Assembly: GCF_900660715.1 (NCBI RefSeq)
Contig: NZ_LR215047.1
Span: forward strand, 558,001 to 622,000
Direction: 5' to 3'
From: Metamycoplasma arthritidis
GTDB taxonomy: Bacteria; Bacillota_I; Bacilli_A; Mycoplasmatales; Metamycoplasmataceae
DNA: 64,000 nucleotides
Every line of letters begins with the position of its first letter. Position 1 is the stretch's first letter. Shown here piece after piece: positions 11,540 through 23,332 of the stretch. A program made the translations under genes and the position numbers. The notes under the pieces were generated by a model. The model had not been told where the DNA came from, did not search any database, and saw nothing but the letters and a program-made list of their open reading frames with translations.

Positions 11540-12403
11540 TTACCTCTTTATTTTTGAATTTTGCTTTTCTAGAAGTTTTTTATTAGAAATAATAATTCTC
11601 TTGATTTTCATTGATTGAATGCCTTTATAAGATGCATAAATAGTATTTCCAATCACAACAATTAGTAAAGAGATCGCTCCAATCGCCAAAGATCAAGCTT
11701 GAAATTGCCCTTCATAAAGTTGTGTCCCTAATGTTTCGGTATTTGAAACGATTCTAGTAATAATAAAATCATCAAATGAAAGAGTCATTGTGATTACGAA
11801 AGTAAAAGCAATGCTACCAATCATGTAAACGAAATAAGTTTTGAATCAGGTTTTAATTTTTGAATATCCAAGATCTTGGCTAGCTTCAAAAATGTTTTTC
11901 GAAAATTTGTCACTTTTTGGCAACATGATTAGAATACCATAAGGTAAACACATTGCACTATGCGCAATTACTGCTCTAAAAAACCCTTCACTAGTTGCTT
12001 TTAAAGTGCCAAAGAAAATGATATCTAAAATTACAGCTAGCGTGATGCCGGTAATAACATCAGGATTAATTAGAGGGATGTTGGCTGATGTTTGAGTGTA
12101 TGACCTTAATCCTTTATTCTTTTGTCTTCAAAGAGCGAACACAGTGATTAGCGATAAGACAATCACAATAATAGAAGTACAAAATCCTAATAAAAATGAA
12201 TTAACAAAAGCTAGTCCATGTGAACGCGAGAATAGCTCACGATAAGCTAATCATGAAGTTTTATTTCAAGTGGTTACTGAAAACGATCCTTTATCAGAAG
12301 GCTCATTAAAACTAAAAACTGCTCCAAAAATAATTGGCACATACAATAAAAGTAGAATGATTGCAATGTATGAATAATTCAAAATTTTCTTAAGTCTATT
12401 CAT
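11540..12403 (-). CDS. potC: Polyamine ABC transporter permease PotC
   Basis: Inner-membrane permease of 287 residues with about six hydrophobic segments. The frame contains several TGA Trp codons, so it is invisible under the standard code. The EAA-type cytoplasmic loop that contacts PotA is seen as EASQDLGYSKIKTWFKTYF. The later segment FDDFIITRIVSNTETLGTQLYEG is characteristic of PotC. The ATG overlaps the potB stop by 8 nt, a sign of translational coupling. The gene ends seven nt before the potD start codon. Confidence 0.92.
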
Positions 12404-13259
12404 GCGAACCTCCACGTTTTTTAGAAATTAAATATGGAATTCCGTAAATAATTGCATATAATGACATTAAAACTGCCATGGTAATAATAACCAAAGTAGA
12501 AGCATTTGCTAAATCAAATTTATTGGCAGTATTAGCAAATTGATTAATTAAATTACCAATTAATTGTTTTTGTGAACCATTTGGTAAAAGTTTATCTGAG
12601 ATAATAAGCGAGGTTGCTGACATCATTAAAACAATGGCAAAACCACTTAAAATTGCTTTAGCAGAATAAGGTAAAATAACTTTAAAAACGGTTTGGAATC
12701 TTGAATATCCCAAGTCTTCTGAAGCTTCAATTATATTCTCTGGCATATCTTTAAGCACTTGATAAAGCGGCATTACCATGAACGGCAAATATAAATAAAC
12801 CATTCCAAAAATCATGAAGAAATAATTGTTTAAAGAATTTTCATCAAAGATAGCGGAGAACAGTCCTCTAACTGCCAAGGCTTTAGAAATGGTGAAAATC
12901 GCAAGCGGACTTAGCATTAAAGAAAGTCCAAGCGTTTTTAAAATAACCGATTTGCTTCTTGCAATAATAAATGCATAAGGAAAACCAATGATTAAAGAAA
13001 TAGTTGCTGCAAAAAGACCGCTTGTTATTGATCTAGTCATGATAATTCAAGTAGTGCTTTTGCTAGCTATTTCCCAATTTTCTAATTTATGTGAGCCATC
13101 TAAAGTTGTAAAACTCTTGATGATAATATAAATCATTGGCAAAATAATGAATAATATTGAAAAGATAATATACGGAATAATTAGCGAAGACTGTTTATTA
13201 AATTTAAATATTCTTTTAGGTTTAAATTTACTTGATGTACTTGCGTTAGCTAAGTTCAT
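12396..13259 (-). CDS. potB: Polyamine ABC transporter permease PotB
   Basis: Inner-membrane permease of 287 residues, partner of PotC. It has an N-terminal cytoplasmic tail of about 28 residues, a first helix LIIPYIIFSILFIILPMIYII, and about five more hydrophobic segments. The EAA loop that docks on the ATPase is EASEDLGYSRFQTVFKVILP. The start overlaps the end of potA by 14 nt and the stop overlaps potC by 8 nt, so the three products are probably made in fixed ratio. One in-frame TGA is read as Trp (residue 74 region). Confidence 0.92.
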
Positions 13260-14637
13260 TTTCGTCTCCGTTTTCTACAACATTCAACACTTCTTTAGAA
13301 TCTTTTTTCATTAAATGGATTGCGTCAAGTAGTCAATCTAAATAAACTTCACTATTAACTTCGTATTTAAATGGTGTTTCGACAAAAATGGTCTTACCAT
13401 CTACTTCTATTTCATAGTTGTAGTAGCTTCCACCATAAATAGATTTAGTAATCACACCACTTAATTTAGCTTTTTTACGATCCTGTGTAATTAGAATATC
13501 CTCAGGTCTAATTAAAGCATCTAACTTTTCGTTTTTTCCAAATTCAGTATGGATGGTATTGAAAATTTTACCCATAATTTTGACTTTGCCTTCTTCTAAG
13601 AAATTCGCCTCAAAGAAGTTAGAATCGCCAATAAAATTAGCTACTCATTTATTAACGGGGTAGTCATATAGATCTTTAGGAATACCAAATTGTTCAATTT
13701 TACCATCACGAATAATAGCAATTTTATCGCTTAGTTGCAAGGCTTCGTTGCGGTCGTGAGTAACAAAAATAAAAGTTAATTTAAGTTCTTGTTGAATATC
13801 CCTTAAAAATCTTTGCATTTTCTCACGAATCTTAGCATCAAGAGCACTAAGTGGCTCATCTAAAAGTAAAATTTCGGGTTCAATTACTAGTGACCTTGCT
13901 AGCGCAACTCTTTGCTTCATTCCGCCTGATAGAAAGTTTACGTTTTTCTTTTCGTTGCCTTCAAGACCAACTAGACTCATAACTTTTTTAACTTCTGCGT
14001 TCATTTCTGAAGCACTAATTGGTCTAGTTAAATAACGATTTTCGAATTGTTCTGTTTTTAGATCAATGTAATTTTCTCAATATGAGTATTTAAAATCCAT
14101 ATCGTCAATTCATGACTGATATTTATGTCTTTTCTTTTCAGGTAGACGAGGATTTTTTAGAATTTTTTCATATTGATTCATTTCCTTGTCTAATTTTTTC
14201 ATTTCCAAAGTAGCTTTTTTATTTCATTTTGCTTGATTAGCTAATAAAGTATTTTGAAATGATTTAGGTTGTTTTTCTTTGGGAATTCTTTTTAGTCTAA
14301 GCCCATATTTGATGTTATTTTCGACATTTAGATGTGGAAAAAGGGCATAGTCTTGGAAAATGGTTGAAACATTTCTTTTGTGAGGGCTAAGGTCTTTAAT
14401 GTCTTTGCCATAAAATTTAACTTCCCCTCTAGTAACTCATTCAAAACCACCAATGATTCTTAAAATAGTAGTTTTCCCCGAGCCTGAAGGTCCTAGCAAG
14501 GTAACAAATTCCCCTTTTTGGATTGTTAAATTAACGTTATCTAAGACGTTTTTATTATCAAACTCTTTAACAATATCAACAAGCTCAATGATTGGCTTGA
14601 CTTTTTTATTAATTTTTTCTTTTTCGATTCTAGGCAC
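13246..14637 (-). CDS. potA: Polyamine ABC transporter ATPase PotA with internal insertion
   Basis: ATPase of 463 residues energising PotBC. It starts at GTG 14637 with AGGAG 9 nt upstream. Walker A is GPSGSGKTT (49-57), the Q-loop lies in [10 protein letters not shown], the signature is LSGGMKQ (about 235), Walker B is [13 protein letters not shown] and the switch His is in VTHD. Between the Q-loop and the signature lies an extra helical, Lys-rich stretch of about 85 residues, which typical bacterial PotA lacks; other mycoplasma PotA proteins are also known to be longer than the E. coli one. The C-terminal 110 residues form a TOBE-type regulatory domain. First gene of the potABCD set. Confidence 0.93.
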
Positions 14638-14839
14638 TTTATTTTTCTCCTTTTAATAAACACTTTGATAAGTTATGCGCATTTTTTAAAGCAAGGGGGA
14701 GAGAAAATTAAAGTCATTTTGGTTGCTTTTAATAGGGTCATTTTTTGAAATAACAAAATAAGAAACTATCTTCTTAGAAAATAAAATAACATTGAAAAAA
14801 CAATTTTTGGAAATACTTAGCATTTTCGAAAAGTCCTTT
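14638..14839. other. Intergenic region between potD copy 2 and potA
   Basis: About 200 nt, AT-rich. It holds the potA ribosome-binding site AGGAG on the minus strand (about 14647-14651). No convincing hairpin terminator or consensus promoter was found, so read-through from the upstream PotD copy into potA remains possible. Confidence 0.4.
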
Positions 14840-16441
14840 CTATGATTTTGTTTTTTGATAGTAATAATCTGTTACTTTATTACGAAGTTCTAAATCAAGT
14901 GGTTGGTAAATTTGACGATTAATGTTAGGATTATCTTCAATTGAGAACAAATCAACCACTTCTTGATTTGGTTTTTTATCGCTTTTTAAGAAGTAGTATT
15001 TTTTTACAAAGTCAATGATTCCTTCGTAAGTTGGTGTATAAGAAACGGCATCGAAGTTTGCAACCGAGGGATTGAAATCAAATGAATCTTTAAAGACATC
15101 GTAATTCTCTTCATAAAATGATTTTGAAATTTCTTCTAGTGTTTTAATTTCGTTATTATCTTTATTTTTGAAGAGATTCTCTTCATAATATTTTGATTTT
15201 GATCCATCTTCTTCAACAAGGTTTTTGTAAACTTGATTAATATACTCTTTTTCTAGCTCTTGCATCGATAAATTTGAGCCTTTGAAAATATGTTTGCTAC
15301 CAAATTCTAAGAAATCATCGCTATCTTTATCACTAATTGCATTAGAAACAATTCAAGCATCTAGCAACATGTAATTATTTTTTGGTCTTACATATTTAAT
15401 TTGTTGTTGATCGCCTAAAACCTCAAAATTATCTTTAGCGTAGAATGAATCGACAGCATCACCGTTATACATAACAGCAATGTCGGCCCTTTGATTAGAA
15501 GGTTCAATAATATCATTAACTAGTTCAAGTCCGCTAGTTATTAATTTATTAGTTCGCACATCGCGAATATCCCTTCCGGTAGCTTCTTTAACAAAATTGA
15601 AAAAATGATCAAAAACTTCTTTGTAATTTTTATTGTCTAACTGTGTAATTTTGCCGCTTATTAAATAATTTTTAATTTTACTTTCAGTAGCATAAAACTG
15701 ACCGATCATTGCATTATCTAAAAATGAACTTGTTCAAGAAATGTGTTTGTAGTTGTGCTTTTCAACTAAAGTTTTGATTATCGTTAATCAATTGGTATCC
15801 TTAAAAACTATGCTGTCAATGTCCTTAAGGTGATCGCGATATTTCTTGTTTATATTGTAAGCAATGACTTTGTCTTGCATGAAATAGGGAATTAAATACT
15901 CATAAAAATGATCTACACCCGGTTTCATATCAGCTTCAAATCCTATAATTTTAGAACTATCATCTTGATCATAAACAATGTGGGGACGTGACTTGTCATT
16001 GGTTGGGTTTTCTTTTTTAATCTTTGAAATTATTCATTGTTCATATTTTTCTAAATGAGATCTAAGAATTTTAGGATAATTAGCCAAAAGTTTTTCGGAA
16101 CTGTAGTCTTCGTATACTTTATTGAAATTAATCTTTTTAATTTTTTGATCCAGTATTAATTGGGCAATTTGGTGGTCGCTTCCAATACCGGCCACTGCTT
16201 TTTGTTTATTAATTGCTTTAGTGAATTCATTGACTTCTGAAAACTCATGATAAGAGTATTTTTTCTTAATATCGCCGATGATTTTTTTGCTTAAATAAGA
16301 TTCGTAGTTATAGATACTAACTTGGTAGGGATTTTTAATTTTAACTGCAAAAGCGACAAAAAATAACCCACACGTTACTATCACCAAAAAAGTTATTAAA
16401 ATAATTCTGACTGCGTGTGGAGAAAGCTTGTTTTTTTTCAC
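14840..16441 (-). CDS. PotD-like substrate-binding protein, copy 2
   Basis: Membrane-anchored solute-binding protein of 533 residues, clearly homologous to the potD at 9917-11533. They share IYNYESYL near the start, a G(I/V)GSD segment, YNGDA(V/L)D and RPKNNY(M/I)L. The start is GTG 16441, followed at once by a basic stretch and a membrane helix (about residues 11-33); no lipobox Cys is present. It sits upstream of potA on the same strand, so potABC lies between two PotD versions. The sequence divergence between the copies suggests different ligand preference, which is inference. It follows era by 40 nt. Confidence 0.82.
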
Positions 16442-16481
16442 CTTAATACCCCAATTTTTTTATTTCTTTTTCGTCGTTTAC

Positions 16482-17327
16482 TCAATTGTTACTAATTTTC
16501 ACGTTAACTTTTAAGAAAACTGAATGGTCAAATATTTGTTGCATTTTCTTTCGGGCTTCTACAGAAATTTCTTTAATCATTGAAGCATTATGGCCGATTA
16601 GAATGCCTTTTTGTGATTCTTTTTTAACATAAATAGTGCCGTTTATTATATAAGGACTTTTATCTCTTTCAATAAAATCCGTAATTTCCACCGCAATTGA
16701 ATGTGGCAGTTCTTGAAAAAGTCTTTTAATTGCTGATTCACGAATAATTTCTTTAGCAATGAAACGCATTGAAACATCTGAAATGTAATCTTCAGGATAC
16801 ATGGCTTCATCTTCTTTGGCATAGGTTTTTATTATTTCTAGCAAGTCACGATAACTTTGATCATGGCCTTTACCAACCCCAAAAACTGAAGCAAATCCCA
16901 TTTTTTTCAAATAACCCGCTTTTTTATCAAGTTTGGTTTTGTCATCGACTAAATCAACTTTGCTAATAATAGCTAATTTATTTTTTACACCCGCATCTTC
17001 AATTGTTTTAATAATAAATTCATCACCTTTACCAACTACTTCATTAGCTGGTGATAAAAATAGAACAAGATCCACATCTTTTAAAGCATCTTGGGCGCGT
17101 TTGTTGAGGCGTTTTGATAATAAGCTTTCGCCTTTGTGAATTCCGGGAGTGTCAATAAAAATGATTTGATATTCATCATCATTATAAAAGCCCTTAATAT
17201 CATCGCGAGTCGTTTGGGCATGTTTAGAAACAATTGCTAACTCGTAACTAATTAAATGATTCATTAATGTACTTTTGCCAGTATTTGGGCGGCCAATTAA
17301 GGCTACAATACAAACTTTTTTATTCAT
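16482..17327 (-). CDS. era: GTPase Era
   Basis: Essential GTPase that binds the 3' end of 16S rRNA and acts in small-subunit assembly. Length 281 residues, somewhat shorter than E. coli Era (301). G1 is GRPNTGKS, G3 is DTPG, and the G4 position reads SKVD instead of the canonical NKxD. The C-terminal KH domain is recognisable (GTIYVKKESQKGILIG). A strong GGAGG lies just before the ATG and overlaps the ybeY stop codon, so era and ybeY are co-transcribed and probably coupled. Confidence 0.95.
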   Translation of the reverse strand: MNKKVCIVALIGRPNTGKSTLMNHLISYELAIVSKHAQTTRDDIKGFYNDDEYQIIFIDTPGIHKGESLLSKRLNKRAQDALKDVDLVLFLSPANEVVGKGDEFIIKTIEDAGVKNKLAIISKVDLVDDKTKLDKKAGYLKKMGFASVFGVGKGHDQSYRDLLEIIKTYAKEDEAMYPEDYISDVSMRFIAKEIIRESAIKRLFQELPHSIAVEITDFIERDKSPYIINGTIYVKKESQKGILIGHNASMIKEISVEARKKMQQIFDHSVFLKVNVKISNN

Positions 17328-17336
17328 TACTTCCTC

Positions 17337-17789
17337 CTAACTTCTGCGAATATTAAGCTTGTTCATGATGTTATCTACATGAGCATTCATAATCTTTGCT
17401 TCATCTTCGGTTTGGTGATCAAAGCCAAATAAATGAGCAATACCATGAGCAAAAATATAACAAAATTCTCTTTTTAAACTATGGTTAAACTCTTTGGCTT
17501 GTTTTTTGATCTTTCAAGGCGACATAATAATTTGTCCCAGCGGAAGAACTTCAAGAAAATTTAATTCCTCAAGGCCTTCGAGGGGAAAACTCAAAATGTC
17601 AGTAACGTAGTTTTTGTTGCGAAAGTGGCGATTTAGTTTTTTCATTTTTGGGGCCATTACAAATAAAAGATCCACAACTAAATCCTTCTCGCATGCAAAT
17701 TCTTGTTTAGCTTCATTCAATATTACTTTAAATTCTTCTAAAAATTTGAACCTGCATAAACTGCGATTTTTGTATACCAAATTATTCAT
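17337..17789 (-). CDS. ybeY: Endoribonuclease YbeY
   Basis: Zn-dependent endoribonuclease used in 16S rRNA maturation and ribosome quality control, 150 residues. The zinc site HGIAHLFGFDH is intact (His-x3-His-x5-His pattern) near residues 115-125, and the preceding region contains the VTDILSFPLE segment typical of the family. TATAAT lies at 17798-17803, 8 nt before the ATG, with no Shine-Dalgarno, so the mRNA is probably leaderless. It pairs with era downstream, a common bacterial arrangement. Confidence 0.93.
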
Positions 17790-17841
17790 ATTGAAAAATT
17801 ATAGACTAATTACATTTAAATAAAGTATTTATTTATTTTCT

Positions 17842-19869
17842 CTATTCAAGAGCAATTTTATTATTAGAAAAAATGGTTTTATTGTTGTGACTAATCTCTA
17901 TAAAAATTGCATGACGTTGAACCTTTTTTATCGCAGAAGTTAGCTTCAGAAAATGAGTGCTACTTATATTTTCAAATGCTTCATCTAAAATAATCAAGTT
18001 ATATTCAAAACAAAATAATTTCAATAAATTAAGCAATTGTCTTTGCCCAGTTGAAAGAAACATACCACCATTTTCAATTTTGGCGTTTCAAGATAAATTA
18101 AAATCTTGTAATAACGAGTTTAGGTCGTATTTTTCAATATTGTTTTTCAATCTAAAAATAGCATCTTTGTTTCTTAAAGTAACAACGTTGATTAAAAAAT
18201 CACTAGCAAAATAAGAAAAATTGTCATTTAAAAATATTAAACTACGAAGATTTTCTTTATCAAATTTACTAAGTTCCTTGTCGTTAAAGTAAATTGCTCC
18301 AGAATAATCATCATATAAACCAAAAAGTAATTTTGCTAAAGTAGATTTACCAACACCATTTTTACCAGTAATTTGGGTATGTTTATTTATGATTAAGTTT
18401 AAATTTTTAATCACATCCTTTTGAGCGAAACTAAAAGATAGATCTTGAATATTAATGCATCTTAGTTGATTAGATAACTTTTCTTTATCTTTATTTTTCT
18501 CTTCAGGCAAATTAAGAATAAAATCAATTCTTTCAATATCGATTTTATTGCTATTTCAATTCACAACTAAATCACTAATAGTTTCAAGCGGCGATGTTGT
18601 AAAAGAAAGAATAGTATTAAACAAAATTAAAATTCCCAAACTAATTGCGTTGTCTAAAATGTAGATGGTACCAAAATAAGTTATTAAAATTGATCCAAAC
18701 ATTACTAACATATTTAAAAATAGTGATTTTAGATTAAAAACTTTAAAAAGCGCATGACTATTTTTTTGATAATTTTTAAATGCTACTAAAAAGTTGGTTC
18801 TTGCATATGTTCGAGCCAAAGAATTCTTATAACCTTCAAGACTATAAAACACTTCAATATTACTATTAAACATATTAATGTTATCTTCAATGATTTTGGG
18901 TTTTTTAGCACTTATAAATTTCTTAAAAGAAGTGGCACCAATAAATTGAATTGCAACTACCACAATTGCTAATGCCGTTAATTTTCAACTTAAAAAAATC
19001 AAAGAAATAAACGAAACTAAAATGATTAAAATGTTATTAAAAATAAGAAGGAAAATATTGCAATACCAACTAGCTACATTTGGTAATGAAGATAGTCGTT
19101 GTAAATAATCTGTTTTGGTGATTTTATTCAATTGTTTAATTTTGCCATTTATAACTTTATTAAAGAATAAATTCGAAATTTGTTCCTCAATTTTTAAATA
19201 GATTTTTTGCTTAATCAAATTGATAATAAATTCATTGATAATTCTAACAATTCCAATTCATAAAAATAACACTGTAATATTAAGAAGATTGGAATGCTTT
19301 TTTATACTAATAACATCGTCAACAATATATTTAAAAAAGTAGCTACTACCAAAAATGAAAGCCTGTAGCAAAATGCTTAAAAAAGCAATTAATAGTAGCC
19401 TTCCGAGTTGACTTTCCAAGTGTTTAAAATGTGCGGGTTTTCGCGCCTTAATTATTTGATGTTTTGGATCGCAATCAACAAAAATTAGAAGGTCTAAATA
19501 AATGCTTTCAAAGTCAACTAAACTAAGCTGGTATTTACCTTTAAAAGAGTCATTAATAAAAACAAAGTCGCGATCTTTTTTCTCAATAATGACATAGTGA
19601 AAATAATTATCTTCTTTAATAATTGTGATTACTGGCTTAACAAGTTCAAGATTTTTAAAAGCTTCAAAATCGCCTTGCGAAGCATTTAAAAATAGCCCAA
19701 ATTTCTTTGCCAAAATAATCAAATCATGCAAGTTAATGCCATTTTCTGTGTAATTAACTTGATATTTGAGTTCGTTTAGATCTAGTCATTGGTGGTAGTG
19801 AAATTGATAAAATGCTTGCAAGACACAAAGTCCACAATCTTTAATATCATATTGGCGCTTTATTTTCAT
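17842..19869 (-). CDS. C39-peptidase-containing ABC exporter
   Basis: Single-chain ABC exporter of 675 residues with an N-terminal cysteine peptidase domain, the architecture of bacteriocin and peptide exporters that cut off a leader while exporting. The oxyanion Gln5 and catalytic Cys11 (RQYDIKDCGLC), the His of HYVIIEK and the Asp of INDS are all present, so the peptidase looks active. About five to six membrane segments follow (roughly residues 155-430). The ATPase shows Walker A TGKNGVGKST (about 510), signature LSTGQRQ, Walker B NLIILDEAF and the switch His in EISH. A GATAAT box 6 nt before the ATG suggests a leaderless start. No lantibiotic-modifying enzyme lies nearby; the adjacent small membrane protein is one substrate candidate. 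Confidence 0.85.
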
Positions 19870-19935
19870 ATTTGTATTATCAACCGCTAAAAGTTAATGA
19901 TTATAAAAATAGGAAAAAGATAGGAAAAGAGAAAT

Positions 19936-19961
19936 AAAAAAATGAGGCTAAGTAACCTCAT
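19936..19961 (-). terminator. Terminator of the small membrane protein gene
   Basis: On the minus strand ATGAGG (19961-19956) pairs with CCTCAT (19947-19942), followed by a run of six T. It separates the small membrane protein gene from the C39 exporter downstream. Confidence 0.7.
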
Positions 19962-19982
19962 CTTTACTATTATGTTACAAAT

Positions 19983-20321
19983 TTATTTAGCTAGAAAGAA
20001 AGTGACTAACGGAAAAATTACTCCTAGAGCTCCTAATACAAAGAATACAATTAAAGCTCTGGCAAAGATTTTACCGCCTAATTTTTTTCTATTAATACCA
20101 TCATCTTTTAATGATGTTACATTGACTAGCATACGGATAAAACCAATTAACAGTACAAGCGCTGCTACAATCATTAGAATTAACGAAATGATTGCAAATG
20201 ACGCTGAAAAAATTGTTCCGCTATTTAAATTTTTATTGAACAATTTGTCTCCATAATACTCAGGCGCTTTGGCGCTGAATCAAGTAGCAGGAGTATTAAG
20301 TGCTTTAGCTGCTGCTTCCAT
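19983..20321 (-). CDS. Small two-helix membrane protein (unknown; possible exported peptide or pilin-like)
   Basis: A protein of 112 residues. ATG 20321 has AAGGA 7 nt upstream. Residues 1-26 are polar with one Trp encoded by TGA. Two strong hydrophobic helices (about 36-62 and 84-108) are joined by a short basic loop that contains KKLGGKIFARA. The topology resembles TrbC/VirB2-type small membrane proteins, and the LGG could be read as a double-glycine site for the neighbouring C39 exporter, but neither is established. The two genes lie 113 nt apart on the same strand with a terminator between them. No homologue is recognised with confidence. Confidence 0.65.
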
Positions 20322-20437
20322 ATTTTTTCCTTTCGTTCAATTAATCAAATTAGTATAGTTTATTGTAACCCAAAACCAAAAAATATCACAATAAAATTTT
20401 TTAAATGCCTTAATTTTGGGCTTTTAAAGTTCATAAG

Positions 20438-20456
20438 ACTGTAAAAATGTTACAGT
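20438..20456. promoter_or_regulatory. Inverted repeat in divergent promoter region
   Basis: ACTGTAA (20438-20444) and TTACAGT (20450-20456) are perfectly complementary around a 5-nt centre. They lie between the divergently read small membrane protein gene and the lipoprotein gene. It could be a shared operator; a short terminator for rightward transcription is the alternative because TTTT follows. Confidence 0.4.
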
Positions 20457-20488
20457 TTTAACTTAAAAAACAAATACCTATATTGGTA

Positions 20489-20507
20489 TATAATCTAACA
20501 TATTATG
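20489..20507 (+). promoter_or_regulatory. Leaderless-type promoter of lipoprotein gene
   Basis: TATAAT at 20489-20494 is followed by the ATG at 20505, only 10 nt later, with no Shine-Dalgarno between. Confidence 0.5.
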
Positions 20508-21230
20508 TTAAGGAATATTAAGAAGATTTTACTTACAGCCACAGTTGCTGCTCCTATTGCATTGGCACCGATTCTTTTGGCTTCATGTGAAGATAAACCA
20601 ACACTTGAACCAAACCTAAAAAACGCTACATACGACGCTCAAAGTAAAGAGTATAAATTTGCCGGTAGTGCTTCTGCTTTTCATAGCGAAAATCGAAAAG
20701 TTACAAACCCAGTAGATAATTCTGATCTCGCTTATAATATTTACGAATATGAAAGAAATGAAGATGGCAGTTACAAAAAAGATGCCAAAGGAAATTTCAT
20801 TCCTAAAAAAGATAAAAATAATCAAGAAATTTTTAACATCAATCACATTCCTGCAAAATTTAAAAACCTTTTTAGTCGCCTTTTTAATTTAAGCAATTTA
20901 AAAGCGCGCTATAGTTTTCGTATTTTCAGTTTCACTTGAGACGAACTTAATAAATATTGACCAAATGCGGCTAATAAAAGACGATATGCCATTTACAAAA
21001 ATCGTCCTGATGTGCTTTTTTTCTGTATTTACTGAATCGAGAAAGAAAATCAAGTTACTAGCGCTTTTCGTGAGGCAGTAAATGAAGTTCTTTCAAAATT
21101 AGCAGAACCAGGCGTGCCTTACAGTGACGAAGAAGCACCTTGGCCATTTCATCCCGGGCTGCTTAACGACGATGGCTATTATCTAAAAAATATTTCCGAT
21201 CCGATTCCAGTCATGTTTTCTGAACTTTAA
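20505..21230 (+). CDS. Lipoprotein of unknown function
   Basis: A surface lipoprotein of 241 residues. The signal peptide (residues 1-26) has a basic start (MLRNIKK), a hydrophobic core and a lipobox ending LLASC, so Cys would be lipidated after cleavage. The mature part is hydrophilic, rich in Asn, Lys and aromatic residues, with several TGA Trp codons near the C-terminus. I do not recognise the fold. It is preceded by a leaderless-type promoter and an inverted repeat and ends 34 nt before gltX, so gltX may be read with it. Confidence 0.75.
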
Positions 21231-21264
21231 ACGCAAATTAATTGATAAAAGAAGGTAATTAACA

Positions 21265-22649
<1,385 letters not shown>

Positions 22650-22659
<10 letters not shown>

Positions 22660-23027
22660 AGTACCAATCTAGTAGCATTCTTGCCGATGGCAAAACAAAC
22701 GAAATCTTTGAAACTGATTTTGTTGATTACGAAGAAAAAGTTTCAAATGAGTTTATTATCTTGGATTTTGTCGATCAACGCAACACTAGCCACCATCTAG
22801 AAATTAGTGCAAATGAAATCAATATTCAATACGGACAGCAAAAAATTAAATTAATTAAAAATGAGCGCGTTAATACAATTTATAGAACTAAAGTTAAAGA
22901 TTTCAATCTAGATTGATATTTAAAACATGTAGATATTGGATTTGATGAAATCAAATTCGAATATGATATTTTGCAAGAAACTAATCTAATCACTAGCAAC
23001 ATTGTTAAACTAATAACTAGAAAATAA
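22650..23027 (+). CDS. DUF1934-like beta-barrel protein
   Basis: Conserved hypothetical protein of 125 residues. The ATG overlaps the gltX end by 10 nt, so translation is coupled. It has alternating beta-strand segments and features that resemble DUF1934/YwiB proteins: the early FVDYEE, the middle INIQYGQQKIKL and the late FEYDI strands. That family is predicted to have a calycin-like barrel with no defined biochemical role. Assignment rests on pattern only. A perfect hairpin terminator follows 31 nt later. Confidence 0.6.
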
Positions 23028-23057
23028 TTCTTTTAAAATAAAAACTAACAACGATTT

Positions 23058-23089
23058 AAAAGCCAAAATGATAGAAATTGGCTTTTAAT
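23058..23089 (+). terminator. Intrinsic terminator of the gltX unit
   Basis: AAAAGCCAA (23058-23066) pairs perfectly with TTGGCTTTT (23078-23086). A related but disrupted copy occurs at about 31800-31830, upstream of the second giant gene, as part of the duplicated leader. Confidence 0.8.
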
Positions 23090-23220
23090 TTGCAAAAAAC
23101 CTTTATTTTGACAAATTAGTAAATCTATAAAAATCCTAAAAACCTCTAATAAATATGTATCTTAGATATGAAACGCTATCACTTTGGGCGTTTTTTTTTT
23201 TTTGTAAAATGACTCGCATT

Positions 23221-23266
23221 ACTTCGCTTAAAAAGTACTTTTCGCTACACATGCTTTTTACGAAGT
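23221..23266 (+). promoter_or_regulatory. Conserved 5'-UTR hairpin of giant gene 1
   Basis: ACTTCG (23221-23226) pairs with CGAAGT (23261-23266), and TAAAAAG (23229-23235) pairs with CTTTTTA (23254-23260), with a two-base bulge on the left. If TAAAAT at 23205-23210 is the -10 box, the hairpin sits at the extreme 5' end of the mRNA. The copy before giant gene 2 differs only at positions that keep pairing. Confidence 0.6.
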
Positions 23267-23332
23267 TTTCAGTATTCAAACATTAATTAATTTTTAAGTT
23301 ATTAAAAATAGGAGAAATAAAAATTATTAATC

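Larger units (their letters stand above)
23058..23332 (+). repeat. Duplicated leader region, copy 1 (upstream of giant gene 1)
   Basis: About 275 nt nearly identical to about 31800-32076. It contains the gltX terminator, an AAACGC/GCGTTT hairpin (23171-23193) running into 13 T (23191-23203), a TAAAAT box (23205-23210), a long hairpin (23221-23266) and AGGAG at 23310-23314. The AGGAG is 18 nt before the ATG, unusually far for a Shine-Dalgarno. This fills the 305-nt gap between the genes. Confidence 0.85.

Noticed and set aside
19942..20256. Plus-strand open frame of about 100 codons opposite the small membrane protein
   Set aside because: It is antisense to the better-supported minus-strand gene, which has a ribosome-binding site, two clean membrane helices and a terminator.
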